From: Auanema rhodensis
Lineage: Eukaryota > Nematoda > Chromadorea > Rhabditida > Rhabditidae
Length of the DNA: 64,000 nt
Direction: 5' to 3'
Assembly: GCA_964057225.1 (NCBI GenBank)
Contig: OZ059899.1
Location: 11,036,001-11,100,000 of the forward strand
Positions 1-13,978 of this stretch are shown piece by piece (the stretch's first letter is position 1; each line of letters begins with the position of its first letter). The notes below the pieces were generated by a model. It was not told where the DNA came from. It saw only the letters and a program-made list of their open reading frames with translations, and ran no database searches. Position numbers and translations under genes: made by a program.

Positions 1-48
1 ACCTTGGGCTTATTAGACCCACGCTCTAACCGACTGAGCTATGGCGGC
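1..48 (-). tRNA. tRNA-Ile (AAT), cut by window edge
   Basis: The 5' part of the tRNA (acceptor 5' strand, D arm, anticodon arm) is present; the T arm and 3' end lie left of the window. Confidence 0.9.
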
Positions 49-641
49 TACGAAAGTACGAAATAACAAAGCGCTAATTATAGGAAACGTGAATGAATGC
101 AGATATTCTCAATTCCGATTCATTAACTAGATCGTGGTCAGCATTTTACAACATTGATAAAATAGAAACTGAGAAAAAAACATCAACAAATGACACTATT
201 AACTTGGTTTTTTGAACAGCTTTTTTATATTTCTTTTTTCACTATGAGAGAACTTATATTTATTGCTTTTTCAAAATTTTCCATTTTTAACATTATACAT
301 CTTGACTATCACACATTGAGAACAACAGTTGGCAATGTTGGTTGTCACGTCATATTTCATGCAGTTAGATTTTCAGACACATTAATACCTTTGACCGTTC
401 TTCTTATGAGTTTTGTAACGATAATTCGTAATAGGAAATGAATTGGTATAATATGAAAAAATACAAGACATAGTCAACATTGATTTCCCCAAATAGTATC
501 ATGTTTGCTTGTTATTCAATTAGAACACTTATTTTTTGATTGTTTTCTTGAAATATTCTTTTTTTTTCTTTAACAAAGTTATGACTGAGATCAAAATTTG
601 AACTTACTTTTGAACAATTAAACAGAAATATAAAAAATATT

Positions 642-715
642 TGCCGCCAGCAGGGGTCGAACCTGCGACCTTGGGCTTATTAGACCCACGCTCTAACCGA
701 CTGAGCTATGGCGGC
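642..715 (-). tRNA. tRNA-Ile (AAT), reference copy of the array
   Basis: Reads in translation as an isoleucine acceptor. On the minus strand the gene folds as a standard cloverleaf: 7-bp acceptor GCCGCCA/TGGCGGC with A73, D stem GCTC/GAGC, anticodon stem TGGGT/GCCCA with loop CTAATAA (anticodon AAT, positions 34-36, read as IAU), 5-nt variable loop, and T stem GCAGG/CCTGC with loop TTCGACC. The A box TAGCTCAGTCGG and B box GGTTCGACCCC are internal RNA polymerase III promoters. A run of six T about 5 nt past the discriminator is a plausible Pol III terminator. No intron and no encoded CCA. The identity rests on the anticodon, A73 and the usual tRNA-Ile D-arm pattern. Confidence 0.96.
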
Positions 716-1308
716 TACGAAAGTACGAAATAACAAAGCGCTGATTATAGGAAACGTGAATGAATGCAGATATTCTCAATTCCGATTTATTAACTAGATC
801 GTGGTCAGCATTTTACAACATTGATAAAATAGAAACTGAGAAAAAAACATCAACAAATGACACTATTAACTTGGTTTTTTGAACAGCATTTTTATATTTC
901 TTTTTTCACTATGAGAGAACTTATATTTATTGCTTTTTCAAAATTTTCCATTTTTAACATTATACATCTTGACTATCACACATTGAGAACAACAGTTGGC
1001 AATATTGGTTGTCACGTCATATTTCATGCAGTTAGATTTTCAGACACATTAATACCTTTGACCATTCTTCTTATGAGTTTTGTAACGATAGATCGTAATA
1101 GGAAATGAATTGGTATAATATGAAAAAATACAAGACATAGTCAAGATTGATTTCCCCAAATAGTATCATGTTTGCTTGTTATTCAATTAGAACACTTATT
1201 TTTTGATTGTTTTCTTGAAATATTCTTTTTTTTTCTTTAACAAAGTTATGACTGAGATCAAAATTTGAACTTACTTTTGAACAATTAAACAGAAATTTAA
1301 AAAATATT

Positions 1309-1382
1309 TGCCGCCAGCAGGGGTCGAACCTGCGACCTTGGGCTTATTAGACCCACGCTCTAACCGACTGAGCTATGGCGGC
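1309..1382 (-). tRNA. tRNA-Ile (AAT)
   Basis: Consensus sequence; T6 terminator; next copy 667 bp on. Confidence 0.95.
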
Positions 1383-1975
1383 TACGAAAGTACGAAATAA
1401 CAAAGCGCTGATTATAGGAAACGTGAATGAATGCAGATATTCTCAATTCCGATTCATTAACTAGATCGTGGTCAGCATTTTACAACATTGATAAAATAGA
1501 AACTGAGAAAAAAACATCAACAAATGACACTATTAACTTGGTTTTTTGAACAGCTTTTTTATATTTCTTTTTTCACTCTGAGAGAACTTATATTCATTGA
1601 TTTTTCAAAATTTTCCATTTTTAACATTATACATCTTGACTATCACACATTGAGAACAACAGTTGGCAATATTGGTTGTCACGTCATATTTCATGCAGTT
1701 AGATTTTCAGACACATTAATACCTTTGACCATTCTTCTTATGAGTTTTGTAACGATAGATCGTAATAGGAAATGAATTGCTATAATATGAAAAAATACAA
1801 GACATAGTCAACATTGATTTCCGAAAATAGTATCATGTTTGCTTGTTATTTAATTAGAACACTTATTTTTTGATTGTTTTCTTGAAATATTCTTTTTTTT
1901 TCTTTAACAAAGTTATGACTGAGATCAAAATTTGAACTTACTTTTGAACAATTAAACAGAAATTTAAAAAATATT

Positions 1976-2049
1976 TGCCGCCAGCAGGGGTCGAACCTGC
2001 GACCTTGGGCTTATTAGACCCACGCTCTAACCGACTGAGCTATGGCGGC
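1976..2049 (-). tRNA. tRNA-Ile (AAT)
   Basis: Consensus sequence; T6 terminator. Confidence 0.95.
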
Positions 2050-2642
2050 TACGAAAGTACGAAATAACAAAGCGCTGATTATAGGAAACGTGAATGAATG
2101 CAGATATTCTCAATTCCGATTCATTAACTAGATCGTGGTCAGCATTTTACAACATTGATAAAATAGAAACTGAGAAAAAAACATCAACAAATGACACTAT
2201 TAACTTGGTTTTTTGAACAGCTTTTTTTTATTTCTTTTTTCACTATGAGAGAACTTATATTTATTGCTTTTTCAAAATTTTCCATTTTTAACATTATACA
2301 TCTTGACTATCACACATTGAGAACAACAGTTGGCAATGTTGGTTGTCACGTCATATTTCATGCAGTTAGATTTTCAGACACATTAATACCTTTGACCGTT
2401 CTTCTTATGAGTTTTGTAACGATAATTCGTAATAGGAAATGAATTGGTATAATATGAAAAAATACAAGACATAGTCAACATTGATTTCCCCAAATAGTAT
2501 CATGTTTGCTTGTTATTCAATTAGAACACTTATTTTTTGATTGTTTTCTTGAAATATTCTTTTTTTTTCTTTAACAAAGTTATGACTGAGATCAAAATTT
2601 GAACTTACTTTTGAACAATTAAACAGAAATATAAAAAATATT

Positions 2643-2716
2643 TGCCGCCAGCAGGGGTCGAACCTGCGACCTTGGGCTTATTAGACCCACGCTCTAACCG
2701 ACTGAGCTATGGCGGC
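2643..2716 (-). tRNA. tRNA-Ile (AAT)
   Basis: Consensus sequence; T6 terminator. Confidence 0.95.
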
Positions 2717-3309
2717 TACGAAAGTACGAAATAACAAAGCGCTGATTATAGGAAACGTGAATGAATGCAGATATTCTCAATTCCGATTCATTAACTAGAT
2801 CGTGGTCAGCATTTTACAACATTGATAAAATAGAAACTGAGAAAAAAACATCAACAAATGACACTATTAACTTGGTTTTTTGAACAGCTTTTTTATATTT
2901 CTTTTTTCACTATGAGAGAACTTATATTTATTGCTTTTTCAAAATTTTCCATTTTTAACATTATACATCTTGACTATCACACATTGAGAACAACAGTTGG
3001 CAATATTGGTTGTCACGTCATATTTCATGCAGTTAGATTTTCAGACACATTAATACCTTTGACCATTCTTCTTATGAGTTTTGTAACGATAGATCGTAAT
3101 AGGAAATGAATTGCTATCATATGAAAAAATACAAGACATAGTCAACATTGATTTCCGAAAATAGTATCATGTTTGCTTGTTATTTAATTAGAACACTTAT
3201 TTTTTCATTGTTTTCTTGAAATATTCTTTTTTTTTCTTTAACAAAGTTATGACTGAGATCAAAATTTGAACTTACTTTTGAACAATTAAACAGAAATATA
3301 AAAAATATT

Positions 3310-3383
3310 TGCCGCCAGCAGGGGTCGAACCTGCGACCTTGGGCTTATTAGACCCACGCTCTAACCGACTGAGCTATGGCGGC
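3310..3383 (-). tRNA. tRNA-Ile (AAT)
   Basis: Consensus sequence; its unit is 666 bp because the spacer T-run is one base shorter. Confidence 0.95.
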
Positions 3384-3975
3384 TACGAAAGTACGAAATA
3401 ACAAAGCGCTGATTATAGGAAACGTGAATGAATGCAGATATTCTCAATTCCGATTCATTAACTAGATCGTGGTCAGCATTTTACAACATTGATAAAATAG
3501 AAACTGAGAAAAAAACATCAACAAATGACACTATTAACTTGGTTTTTTGAACAGCTTTTTATATTTCTTTTTTCGCTATGAGAGAACTTATATTTATTGC
3601 TTTTTCAAAATTTTCCATTTTTAACATTATACATCTTGACTATCACACATTGAGAACAACAGTTCGCAATGTTGGTTGTCACGTCATATTTCATGCAGTT
3701 AGATTTTCAGACACATTAATACCTTTGACCATTCTTCTTATGAGTTTTGTAACGATAGATCGTAATAGGAAATGAATTGGTATAATATGAAAAAATACAA
3801 GACATAGTCAACATTGATTTCCCCAAATAGTATCATGTTTGCTTGTTATTCAATTAGAACACTTATTTTTTGATTGTTTTCTTGAAATATTCTTTTTTTT
3901 TCTTTAACAAAGTTATGACTGAGATCAAAATTTGAACTTACTTTTGAACAATTAAACAGAAATTTAAAAAATATT

Positions 3976-4049
3976 TGCCGCCAGCAGGGGTCGAACCTGC
4001 GACCTTGGGCTTATTAGACCCACGCTCTAACCGACTGAGCTATGGCGGC
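3976..4049 (-). tRNA. tRNA-Ile (AAT)
   Basis: Consensus sequence; T6 terminator. Confidence 0.95.
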
Positions 4050-4642
4050 TACGAAAGTACGAAATAACAAAGCGCTGATTATAGGAAACGTGAATGAATG
4101 CAGATATTCTCAATTCCGATTCATTAACTAGATCGTGGTCAGCATTTTACAACATTGATAAAATAGAAACTGAGAAAAAAACATCAACAAATGACACTAT
4201 TAACTTGGTTTTTTGAACAGCTTTTTTATATTTCTTTTTTCACTCTGAGAGAACTTATATTCATTGATTTTTCAAAATTTTCCATTTTTAACATTATACA
4301 TCTTGACTATCACACATTGAGAACAACAGTTGGCAATATTGGTTGTCACGTCATATTTCATGCAGTTAGATTTTCAGACACATTAATACCTTTGACCATT
4401 CTTCTTATGAGTTTTGTAACGATAGATCGTAATAGGAAATGAATTGCTATCATATGAAAAAATACAAGACATAGTCAACATTGATTTCCGAAAATAGTAT
4501 CATGTTTGCTTGTTATTTAATTAGAACACTTATTTTTTGATTGTTTTCTTGAAATATTCTTTTTTTTTCTTTAACAAAGTTATGACTGAGATCAAAATTT
4601 GAACTTACTTTTGAACAATTAAACAGAAATTTAAAAATTATT

Positions 4643-4716
4643 TGCCGCCAGCAGGGGTCGAAACTGCGACCTTGGGCTTATTAGACCCACGCTCTAACCG
4701 ACTGAGCTATGGCGGC
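4643..4716 (-). tRNA. tRNA-Ile (AAT), T-stem mutant
   Basis: Position 53 is T instead of G, so the invariant 53-61 pair is lost and the B box is weakened. T5 terminator. Probably a poor or dead gene. Confidence 0.8.
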
Positions 4717-5309
4717 TACGAAAGTACGAAATAACAAAGCGCTGATTATAGGAAACGTGAATGAATGCAGATAATCTCAATTCCGATTCATTAACTAGAT
4801 CGTGGTCAGCATTTTACGACATTGATAAAATAGAAACTGAGAAAAAAACATCAACAAATGACACTATTAACTTGGTTTTTTGAACAGCATTTTTATATTT
4901 CTTTTTTCACTATGAGAGAACTTATATTTATTGCTTTTTCAAATTTTTCCATTTTTAACATTATACATCTTGACTATCACACATTGAGAACAACAGTTGG
5001 CAATATTGGTTGTCACGTCATATTTCATGCAGTTAGATTTTCAGACACATTAATACCTTTGACCATTCTTCTTATGAGTTTTGTAACGATAGATCGTAAT
5101 AGGAAATGAATTGCTATCATATGAAAAAATACAAGACATAGTCAACATTGATTTCCGAAAATAGTATCATGTTTGCTTGTTATTTAATTAGAACACTTAT
5201 TTTTTGATTGTTTTCTTGAAATATTCTTTTTTTTTCTTTAACAAAGTTATGACTGAGATCAAAATTTGAACTTACTTTTGAACAATTAAACAGAAATTTA
5301 AAAATTATT

Positions 5310-5383
5310 TGCCGCCAGCAGGGGTCGAAACTGCGACCTTGGGCTTATTAGACCCACGCTCTAACCGACTGAGCTATGGCGGC
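5310..5383 (-). tRNA. tRNA-Ile (AAT), T-stem mutant
   Basis: Same position-53 change as the adjacent copy at 4643, so the two share a recent duplication. T5 terminator. Confidence 0.8.
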
Positions 5384-5976
5384 TACGAAAGTACGAAATA
5401 ACAAAGCGCTGATTATAGGAAACGTGAATGAATGCAGATAATCTCAATTCCGATTCATTAACTAGATCGTGGTCAGCATTTTACGACATTGATAAAATAG
5501 AAACTGAGAAAAAAACATCAACAAATGACACTATTAACTTGGTTTTTTGAACAGCATTTTTATATTTCTTTTTTCACTATGAGAGAACTTATATTTATTG
5601 CTTTTTCAAAATTTTCCATTTTTAACATTATACATCTTGACTATCACACATTGAGAACAACAGTTGGCAATATTGGTTGTCACGTCATATTTCATGCAGT
5701 TAGATTTTCAGACACATTAATACCTTTGACCATTCTTCTTATGAGTTTTGTAACGATAGATCGTAATAGGAAATGAATTGCTATAATATGAAAAAATACA
5801 AGACATAGTCAACATTGATTTCCGAAAATAGTATCATGTTTGCTTGTTATTTAATTAGAACACTTATTTTTTGATTGTTTTCTTGAAATATTCTTTTTTT
5901 TTCTTTAACAAAGTTATGACTGAGATCAAAATTTGAACTTACTTTTGAACAATTAAACAGAAATTTAAAAAATATT

Positions 5977-6050
5977 TGCCGCCAGCAGGGGTCGAACCTG
6001 CGACCTTGGGCTTATTAGACCCACGCTCTAACCGACTGAGCTATGGCGGC
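5977..6050 (-). tRNA. tRNA-Ile (AAT)
   Basis: Consensus sequence; T6 terminator. Confidence 0.95.
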
Positions 6051-6643
6051 TACGAAAGTACGAAATAACAAAGCGCTGATTATAGGAAACGTGAATGAAT
6101 GCAGATATTCTCAATTCCGATTTATTAACTAGATCGTGGTCAGCATTTTACAACATTGATAAAATAGAAACTGAGAAAAAAACATCAACAAATGACACTA
6201 TTAACTTGGTTTTTTGAACAGCATTTTTATATTTCTTTTTTCACTATGAGAGAACTTATATTTATTGCTTTTTCAAAATTTTCCATTTTTAACATTATAC
6301 ATCTTGACTATCACACATTGAGAACAACAGTTCGCAATGTTGGTTGTCACGTCATATTTCATGCAGTTAGATTTTCAGACACATTAATACCTTTGACCAT
6401 TCTTCTTATGAGTTTTGTAACGATAGATCGTAATAGGAAATGAATTGGTATAATATGAAAAAATACAAGACATAGTCAAGATTGATTTCCCCAAATAGTA
6501 TCATGTTTGCTTGTTATTCAATTAGAACACTTATTTTTTGATTGTTTTCTTGAAATATTCTTTTTTTTTCTTTAACAAAGTTATGACTGAGATCAAAATT
6601 TGAACTTACTTTTGAACAATTAAACAGAAATTTAAAAATTATT

Positions 6644-6717
6644 TGCCGCCAGCAGGGGTCGAACCTGCGACCTTGGGCTTATTAGACCCACGCTCTAACC
6701 GACTGAGCTATGGCGGC
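6644..6717 (-). tRNA. tRNA-Ile (AAT)
   Basis: Consensus body; terminator shortened to T5. Confidence 0.95.
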
Positions 6718-7309
6718 TACGAAAGTACGAAATAACAAAGCGCTGATTATAGGAAACGTGAATGAATGCAGATATTCTCAATTCCGATTCATTAACTAGA
6801 TCGTGGTCAGCATTTTACAACATTGATAAAATAGAAACTGAGAAAAAAACATCAACAAATGACACTATTAACTTGGTTTTTGAACAGCTTTTTTATATTT
6901 CTTTTTTCACTATGAGAGAACTTATATTTATTGCTTTTTCAAAATTTTCCATTTTTAACATTATACATCTTGACTATCACACATTGAGAACAACAGTTCG
7001 CAATGTTGGTTGTCACGTCATATTTCATGCAGTTAGATTTTCAGACACATTAATACCTTTGACCATTCTTCTTATGAGTTTTGTAACGATAGATCGTAAT
7101 AGGAAATGAATTGCTATCATATGAAAAAATACAAGACATAGTCAACATTGATTTCCGAAAATAGTATCATGTTTGCTTGTTATTTAATTAGAACACTTAT
7201 TTTTTGATTGTTTTCTTGAAATATTCTTTTTTTTTCTTTAACAAAGTTATGACTGAGATCAAAATTTGAACTTACTTTTGAACAATTAAACAGAAATTTA
7301 AAAAATATT

Positions 7310-7383
7310 TGCCGCCAGCAGGGGTCGAACCTGCGACCTTGGGCTTATTAGACCCACGCTCTAACCGACTGAGCTATGGCGGC
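7310..7383 (-). tRNA. tRNA-Ile (AAT)
   Basis: Consensus sequence; T6 terminator. Confidence 0.95.
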
Positions 7384-7976
7384 TACGAAAGTACGAAATA
7401 ACAAAGCGCTGATTATAGGAAACGTGAATGAATGCAGATATTCTCAATTCCGATTTATTAACTAGATCGTGGTCAGCATTTTACAACATTGATAAAATAG
7501 AAACTGAGAAAAAAACATCAACAAATGACACTATTAACTTGGTTTTTTGAACAGCATTTTTATATTTCTTTTTTCACTATGAGAGAACTTATATTTATTG
7601 CTTTTTCAAAATTTTCCATTTTTAACATTATACATCTTGACTATCACACATTGAGAACAACAGTTCGCAATGTTGGTTGTCACGTCATATTTCATGCAGT
7701 TAGATTTTCAGACACATTAATACCTTTGACCATTCTTCTTATGAGTTTTGTAACGATAGATCGTATAAGGAAATGAATTGGTATAATATGAAAAAATACA
7801 AGACATAGTCAAGATTGATTTCCCCAAATAGTATCATGTTTGCTTGTTATTCAATTAGAACACTTATTTTTTGATTGTTTTCTTGAAATATTCTTTTTTT
7901 TTCTTTAACAAAGTTATGACTGAGATCAAAATTTGAACTTACTTTTGAACAATTAAACAGAAATTTAAAAATTATT

Positions 7977-8050
7977 TGCCGCCAGCAGGGGTCGAACCTG
8001 CGACCTTGGGCTTATTAGACCCACGCTCTAACCGACTGAGCTATGGCGGC
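7977..8050 (-). tRNA. tRNA-Ile (AAT)
   Basis: Consensus body; T5 terminator. The spacer carries the same variants that flank the T-stem mutant copies. Confidence 0.95.
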
Positions 8051-8643
8051 TACGAAAGTACGAAATAACAAAGCGCTGATTATAGGAAACGTGAATGAAT
8101 GCAGATAATCTCAATTCCGATTCATTAACTAGATCGTGGTCAGCATTTTACGACATTGATAAAATAGAAACTGAGAAAAAAACATCAACAAATGACACTA
8201 TTAACTTGATTTTTTGAACAGCATTTTTATATTTCTTTTTTCACTATGAGAGAACTTATATTTATTGCTTTTTCAAAATTTTCCATTTTTAACATTATAC
8301 ATCTTGACTATCACACATTGAGAACACCAGTTGGCAATGTTGGTTGTCACGTCATATTTCATGCAGTTAGATTTTCAGACACATTAATACCTTTGACCGT
8401 TCTTCTTATGAGTTTTGTAACGATAATTCGTAATAGGAAATGAATTGGTATAATATGAAAAAATACAAGACATAGTCAACATTGATTTCCCCAAATAGTA
8501 TCATGTTTGCTTGTTATTCAATTAGAACACCTATTTTTTGATTGTTTTCTTGAAATATTCTTTTTTTTTCTTTAACAAAGTTATGACTGAGATCAAAATT
8601 TGAACTTACTTTTGAACAATTAAACAGAAATATAAAAAATATT

Positions 8644-8717
8644 TGCCGCCAGCAGGGGTCGAACCTGCGACCTTGGGCTTATTAGACCCACGCTCTAACC
8701 GACTGAGCTATGGCGGC
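8644..8717 (-). tRNA. tRNA-Ile (AAT)
   Basis: Consensus sequence; T6 terminator. Confidence 0.95.
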
Positions 8718-9310
8718 TACGAAAGTACGAAATAACAAAGCGCTGATTATAGGAAACGTGAATGAATGCAGATATTCTCAATTCCGATTCATTAACTAGA
8801 TCGTGGTCAGCATTTTACAACATTGATAAAATAGAAACTGAGAAAAAAACATCAACAAATGACACTATTAACTTGGTTTTTTGAACAGCTTTTTTATATT
8901 TCTTTTTTCACTATGAGAGAACTTATATTTATTGCTTTTTCAAAATTTTCCATTTTTAACATTATACATCTTGACTATCACACATTGAGAACAACAGTTG
9001 GCAATATTGGTTGTCACGTCATATTTCATGCAGTTAGATTTTCAGACACATTAATACCTTTGACCATTCTTCTTATGAGTTTTGTAACGATAGATCGTAA
9101 TAGGAAATGAATTGCTATCATATGAAAAAATACAAGACATAGTCAACATTGATTTCCGAAAATAGTATCATGTTTGCTTGTTATTTAATTAGAACACTTA
9201 TTTTTTCATTGTTTTCTTGAAATATTCTTTTTTTTTCTTTAACAAAGTTATGACTGAGATCAAAATTTGAACTTACTTTTGAACAATTAAACAGAAATTT
9301 AAAAAATATT

Positions 9311-9384
9311 TGCCGCCAGCAGGGGTCGAACCTGCGACCTTGGGCTTATTAGACCCACGCTCTAACCGACTGAGCTATGGCGGC
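9311..9384 (-). tRNA. tRNA-Ile (AAT)
   Basis: Consensus sequence; T6 terminator. Confidence 0.95.
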
Positions 9385-9977
9385 TACGAAAGTACGAAAT
9401 AACAAAGCGCTGATTATAGGAAACGTGAATGAATGCAGATATTCTCAATTCCGATTCATTAACTAGATCGTGGTCAGCATTTTACAACATTGATAAAATA
9501 GAAACTGAGAAAAAAACATCAACAAATGACACTATTAACTTGGTTTTTTGAACAGCTTTTTTATATTTCTTTTTTCACTATGAGAGAACTTATATTTATT
9601 GCTTTTTCAAAATTTTCCATTTTTAACATTATACATCTTGACTATCACACATTGAGAACAACAGTTCGCAATGTTGGTTGTCACGTCATATTTCATGCAG
9701 TTAGATTTTCAGACACATTAATACCTTTGACCATTCTTCTTATGAGTTTTGTAACGATAGATCGTAATAGGAAATGAATTGGTATAATATGAAAAAATAC
9801 AAGACATAGTCAACATTGATTTCCCCAAATAGTATCATGTTTGCTTGTTATTCAATTAGAACACTTATTTTTTGATTGTTTTCTTGAAATATTCTTTTTT
9901 TTTCTTTAACAAAGTTATGACTGAGATCAAAATTTGAACTTACTTTTGAACAATTAAACAGAAATTTAAAAAATATT

Positions 9978-10051
9978 TGCCGCCAGCAGGGGTCGAACCT
10001 GCGACCTTGGGCTTATTAGACCCACGCTCTAACCGACTGAGCTATGGCGGC
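9978..10051 (-). tRNA. tRNA-Ile (AAT)
   Basis: Consensus sequence; T6 terminator. Confidence 0.95.
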
Positions 10052-10643
10052 TACGAAAGTACGAAATAACAAAGCGCTGATTATAGGAAACGTGAATGAA
10101 TGCAGATATTCTCAATTCCGATTCATTAACTAGATCGTGGTCAGCATTTTACAACATTGATAAAATAGAAACTGAGAAAAAAACATCAACAAATGACACT
10201 ATTAACTTGGTTTTTTGAACAGCATTTTTATATTTCTTTTTTCACTATGAGAGAACTTATATTTATTGCTTTTTCAAAATTTTCCATTTTTAACATTATA
10301 CATCTTGACTATCACACATTGAGAACAACAGTTGGCAATATTGGTTGTCACGTCATATTTCATGCAGTTAGATTTTCAGACACATTAATACCTTTGACCA
10401 TTCTTCTTATGAGTTTTGTAACGATAGATCGTAATAGGAAATGAATTGGTATAATATGAAAAAATACAAGACATAGTCAACATTGATTTCCCCAAATAGT
10501 ATCATGTTTGCTTGTTATTCAATTAGAACACTTATTTTTTGATTGTTTTCTTGAAATATTCTTTTTTTTCTTTAACAAAGTTATGACTGAGATCAAAATT
10601 TGAACTTACTTTCGAACAATTAAACAGAAATTTAAAAAATATT

Positions 10644-10717
10644 TGCCGCCAGCAGGGGTCGAACCTGCGACCTTGGGCTTATTAGACCCACGCTCTAACC
10701 GACTGAGCTATGGCGGC
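10644..10717 (-). tRNA. tRNA-Ile (AAT)
   Basis: Consensus sequence; T6 terminator; the preceding unit is 666 bp. Confidence 0.95.
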
Positions 10718-11310
10718 TACGAAAGTACGAAATAACAAAGCGCTGATTATAGGAAACGTGAATGAATGCAGGTATTCTCAATTCCGATTCATTAACTAGA
10801 TCGTGGTCAGCATTTTACAACATTGATAAAATAGAAACTGAGAAAAAAACATCAACAAATGACACTATTAACTTGGTTTTTTGAACAGCTTTTTTATATT
10901 TCTTTTTTCAATATGAGAGAACTTATATTTATTGCTTTTTCAAAATTTTCCATTTTTAACATTATACATCTTGACTATCACACATTGAGAACAACAGTTG
11001 GCAATGTTGGTTGTCACGTCATATTTCATGCAGTTAGATTTTCAGACACATTAATACCTTTGACCATTCTTCTTATGAGTTTTGTAACGATAGATCGTAA
11101 TAGGAAATGAATTGCTATCATATGAAAAAATACAAGACATAGTCAACATTGATTTCCGAAAATAGTATCATGTTTGCTTGTTATTTAATTAGAACACTTA
11201 TTTTTTCATTGTTTTCTTGAAATATTCTTTTTTTTTCTTTAACAAAGTTATGACTGAGATCAAAATTTGAACTTACTTTTGAACAATTAAACAGAAATTT
11301 AAAAAATATT

Positions 11311-11384
11311 TGCCGCCAGCAGGGGTCGAACCTGCGACCTTGGGCTTATTAGACCCACGCTCTAACCGACTGAGCTATGGCGGC
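11311..11384 (-). tRNA. tRNA-Ile (AAT)
   Basis: Consensus sequence; T6 terminator. Confidence 0.95.
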
Positions 11385-11977
11385 TACGAAAGTACGAAAT
11401 AACAAAGCGCTGATTATAGGAAACGTGAATGAATGCAGATATTCTCAATTCCGATTCATTAACTAGATCGTGGTCAGCATTTTACAACATTGATAAAATA
11501 GAAACTGAGAAAAAAACATCAACAAATGACACTATTAACTTGGTTTTTTGAACAGCATTTTTATATTTCTTTTTTCACTATGAGAGAACTTATATTTATT
11601 GCTTTTTCAAAATTTTCCATTTTTAACATTATACATCTTGACTATCACACATTGAGAACAACAGTTGGCAATATTGGTTGTCACGTCATATTTCATGCAG
11701 TTAGATTTTCAGACACATTAATACCTTTGACCATTCTTCTTATGAGTTTTGTAACGATAGATCGTAATAGGAAATGAATTGGTATAATATGAAAAAATAC
11801 AAGACATAGTCAAGATTGATTTCCCCAAATAGTATCATGTTTGCTTGTTATTCAATTAGAACACTTATTTTTTGATTGTTTTCTTGAAATATTCTTTTTT
11901 TTTCTTTAACAAAGTTATGACTGAGATCAAAATTTGAACTTACTTTTGAACAATTAAACAGAAATTTAAAAAATATT

Positions 11978-12051
11978 TGCCGCCAGCAGGGGTCGAACCT
12001 GCGACCTTGGGCTTATTAGACCCACGCTCTAACCGACTGAGCTATGGCGGC
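11978..12051 (-). tRNA. tRNA-Ile (AAT)
   Basis: Consensus sequence; T6 terminator. Confidence 0.95.
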
Positions 12052-12644
12052 TACGAAAGTACGAAATAACAAAGCGCTGATTATAGGAAACGTGAATGAA
12101 TGCAGATATTCTCAATTCCGATTTATTAACTAGATCGTGGTCAGCATTTTACAACATTGATAAAATAGAAACTGAGAAAAAAACATCAACAAATGACACT
12201 ATTAACTTGGTTTTTTGAACAGCATTTTTATATTTCTTTTTTCACTATGAGAGAACTTATATTTATTGCTTTTTCAAAATTTTCCATTTTTAACATTATA
12301 CATCTTGACTATCACACATTGAGAACAACAGTTGGCAATATTGGTTGTCACGTCATATTTCATGCAGTTAGATTTTCAGACACATTAATACCTTTGACCA
12401 TTCTTCTTATGAGTTTTGTAACGATAGATCGTAATAGGAAATGAATTGGTATAATATGAAAAAATACAAGACATAGTCAAGATTGATTTCCCCAAATAGT
12501 ATCATGTTTGCTTGTTATTCAATTAGAACACTTATTTTTTGATTGTTTTCTTGAAATATTCTTTTTTTTTCTTTAACAAAGTTATGACTGAGATCAAAAT
12601 TTGAACTTACTTTCGAACAATTAAACAGAAATATAAAAAATATT

Positions 12645-12718
12645 TGCCGCCAGCAGGGGTCGAACCTGCGACCTTGGGCTTATTAGACCCACGCTCTAAC
12701 CGACTGAGCTATGGCGGC
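12645..12718 (-). tRNA. tRNA-Ile (AAT)
   Basis: Consensus sequence; first half of a 1334-bp dimer repeated at 13979. Confidence 0.95.
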
Positions 12719-13311
12719 TACGAAAGTACGAAATAACAAAGCGCTGATTATAGGAAACGTGAATGAATGCAGATATTCTCAATTCCGATTCATTAACTAG
12801 ATCGTGGTCAGCATTTTACAACATTGATAAAATAGAAACTGAGAAAAAAACATCAACAAATGACACTATTAACTTGGTTTTTTTAACAGCTTATTTATAT
12901 TTCTTTTTTCACTATGAGAGAACTTATATTTCTTGCTTTTTCAAAATTTTCCATTTTTAACATTATACATCTTGACTATCACACATTGAGAACAACAGTT
13001 GGCAATGTTGGTTGTCACGTCATATTTCATGCAGTTAGATTTTCAGACACATTAATACCTTTGACCATTCTTCTTATGAGTTTTGTAACGATAGATCGTA
13101 ATAGGAAATGAATTGCTATAATATGAAAAAATACAAGACATAGTCAACATTGATTTCCCCAAATAGTATCATGTTTGCTTGTTATTCAATTAGAACACTT
13201 ATTTTTTGATTGTTTTCTTCAAATATTCTTTTTTTTTCTTTAACAAAGTTATGACTGAGATCAAAATTTGAACTTACTTTTGAACAATTAAACAGAAATT
13301 TAAAAAATATT

Positions 13312-13385
13312 TGCCGCCAGCAGGGGTCGAACCTGCGACCTTGGGCTTATTAGACCCACGCTCTAACCGACTGAGCTATGGCGGC
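13312..13385 (-). tRNA. tRNA-Ile (AAT)
   Basis: Consensus sequence; second half of the 1334-bp dimer. Confidence 0.95.
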
Positions 13386-13978
13386 TACGAAAGTACGAAA
13401 TAACAAAGCGCTGATTATAGGAAACGTGAATGAATGCAGATATTCTCAATTCCGATTCATTAACTAGATCGTGGTCAGCATTTTACAACATTGATAAAAT
13501 AGAAACTGAGAAAAAAACATCAACAAATGACACTATTAACTTGGTTTTTTGAACAGCATTTTTATATTTCTTTTTTCACTATGAGAGAACTTATATTTAT
13601 TGCTTTTTCAAAATTTTCCATTTTTAACATTATACATCTTGACTATCACACATTGAGAACAACAGTTGGCAATATTGGTTGTCACGTCATATTTCATGCA
13701 GTTAGATTTTCAGACACATTAATACCTTTGACCATTCTTCTTATGAGTTTTGTAACGATAGATCGTAATAGGAAATGAATTGGTATAATATGAAAAAATA
13801 CAAGACATAGTCAAGATTGATTTCCCCAAATAGTATCATGTTTGCTTGTTATTCAATTAGAACACTTATTTTTTGATTGTTTTCTTGAAATATTCTTTTT
13901 TTTTCTTTAACAAAGTTATGACTGAGATCAAAATTTGAACTTACTTTCGAACAATTAAACAGAAATATAAAAAATATT

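Noticed and set aside
190-441. 83-codon ORF repeated in almost every array unit (begins MTLLTWFF)
   Set aside because: It is preserved only because units are nearly identical. Several units break it by frameshift or stop, it is AT-rich with hydrophobic low-complexity content, and it lies in the spacer with no promoter or homology.
12763-12960. 65-115 codon ORFs beginning MNADILNSD in some units
   Set aside because: They arise where one or two spacer bases change the frame; they are not consistent between units.
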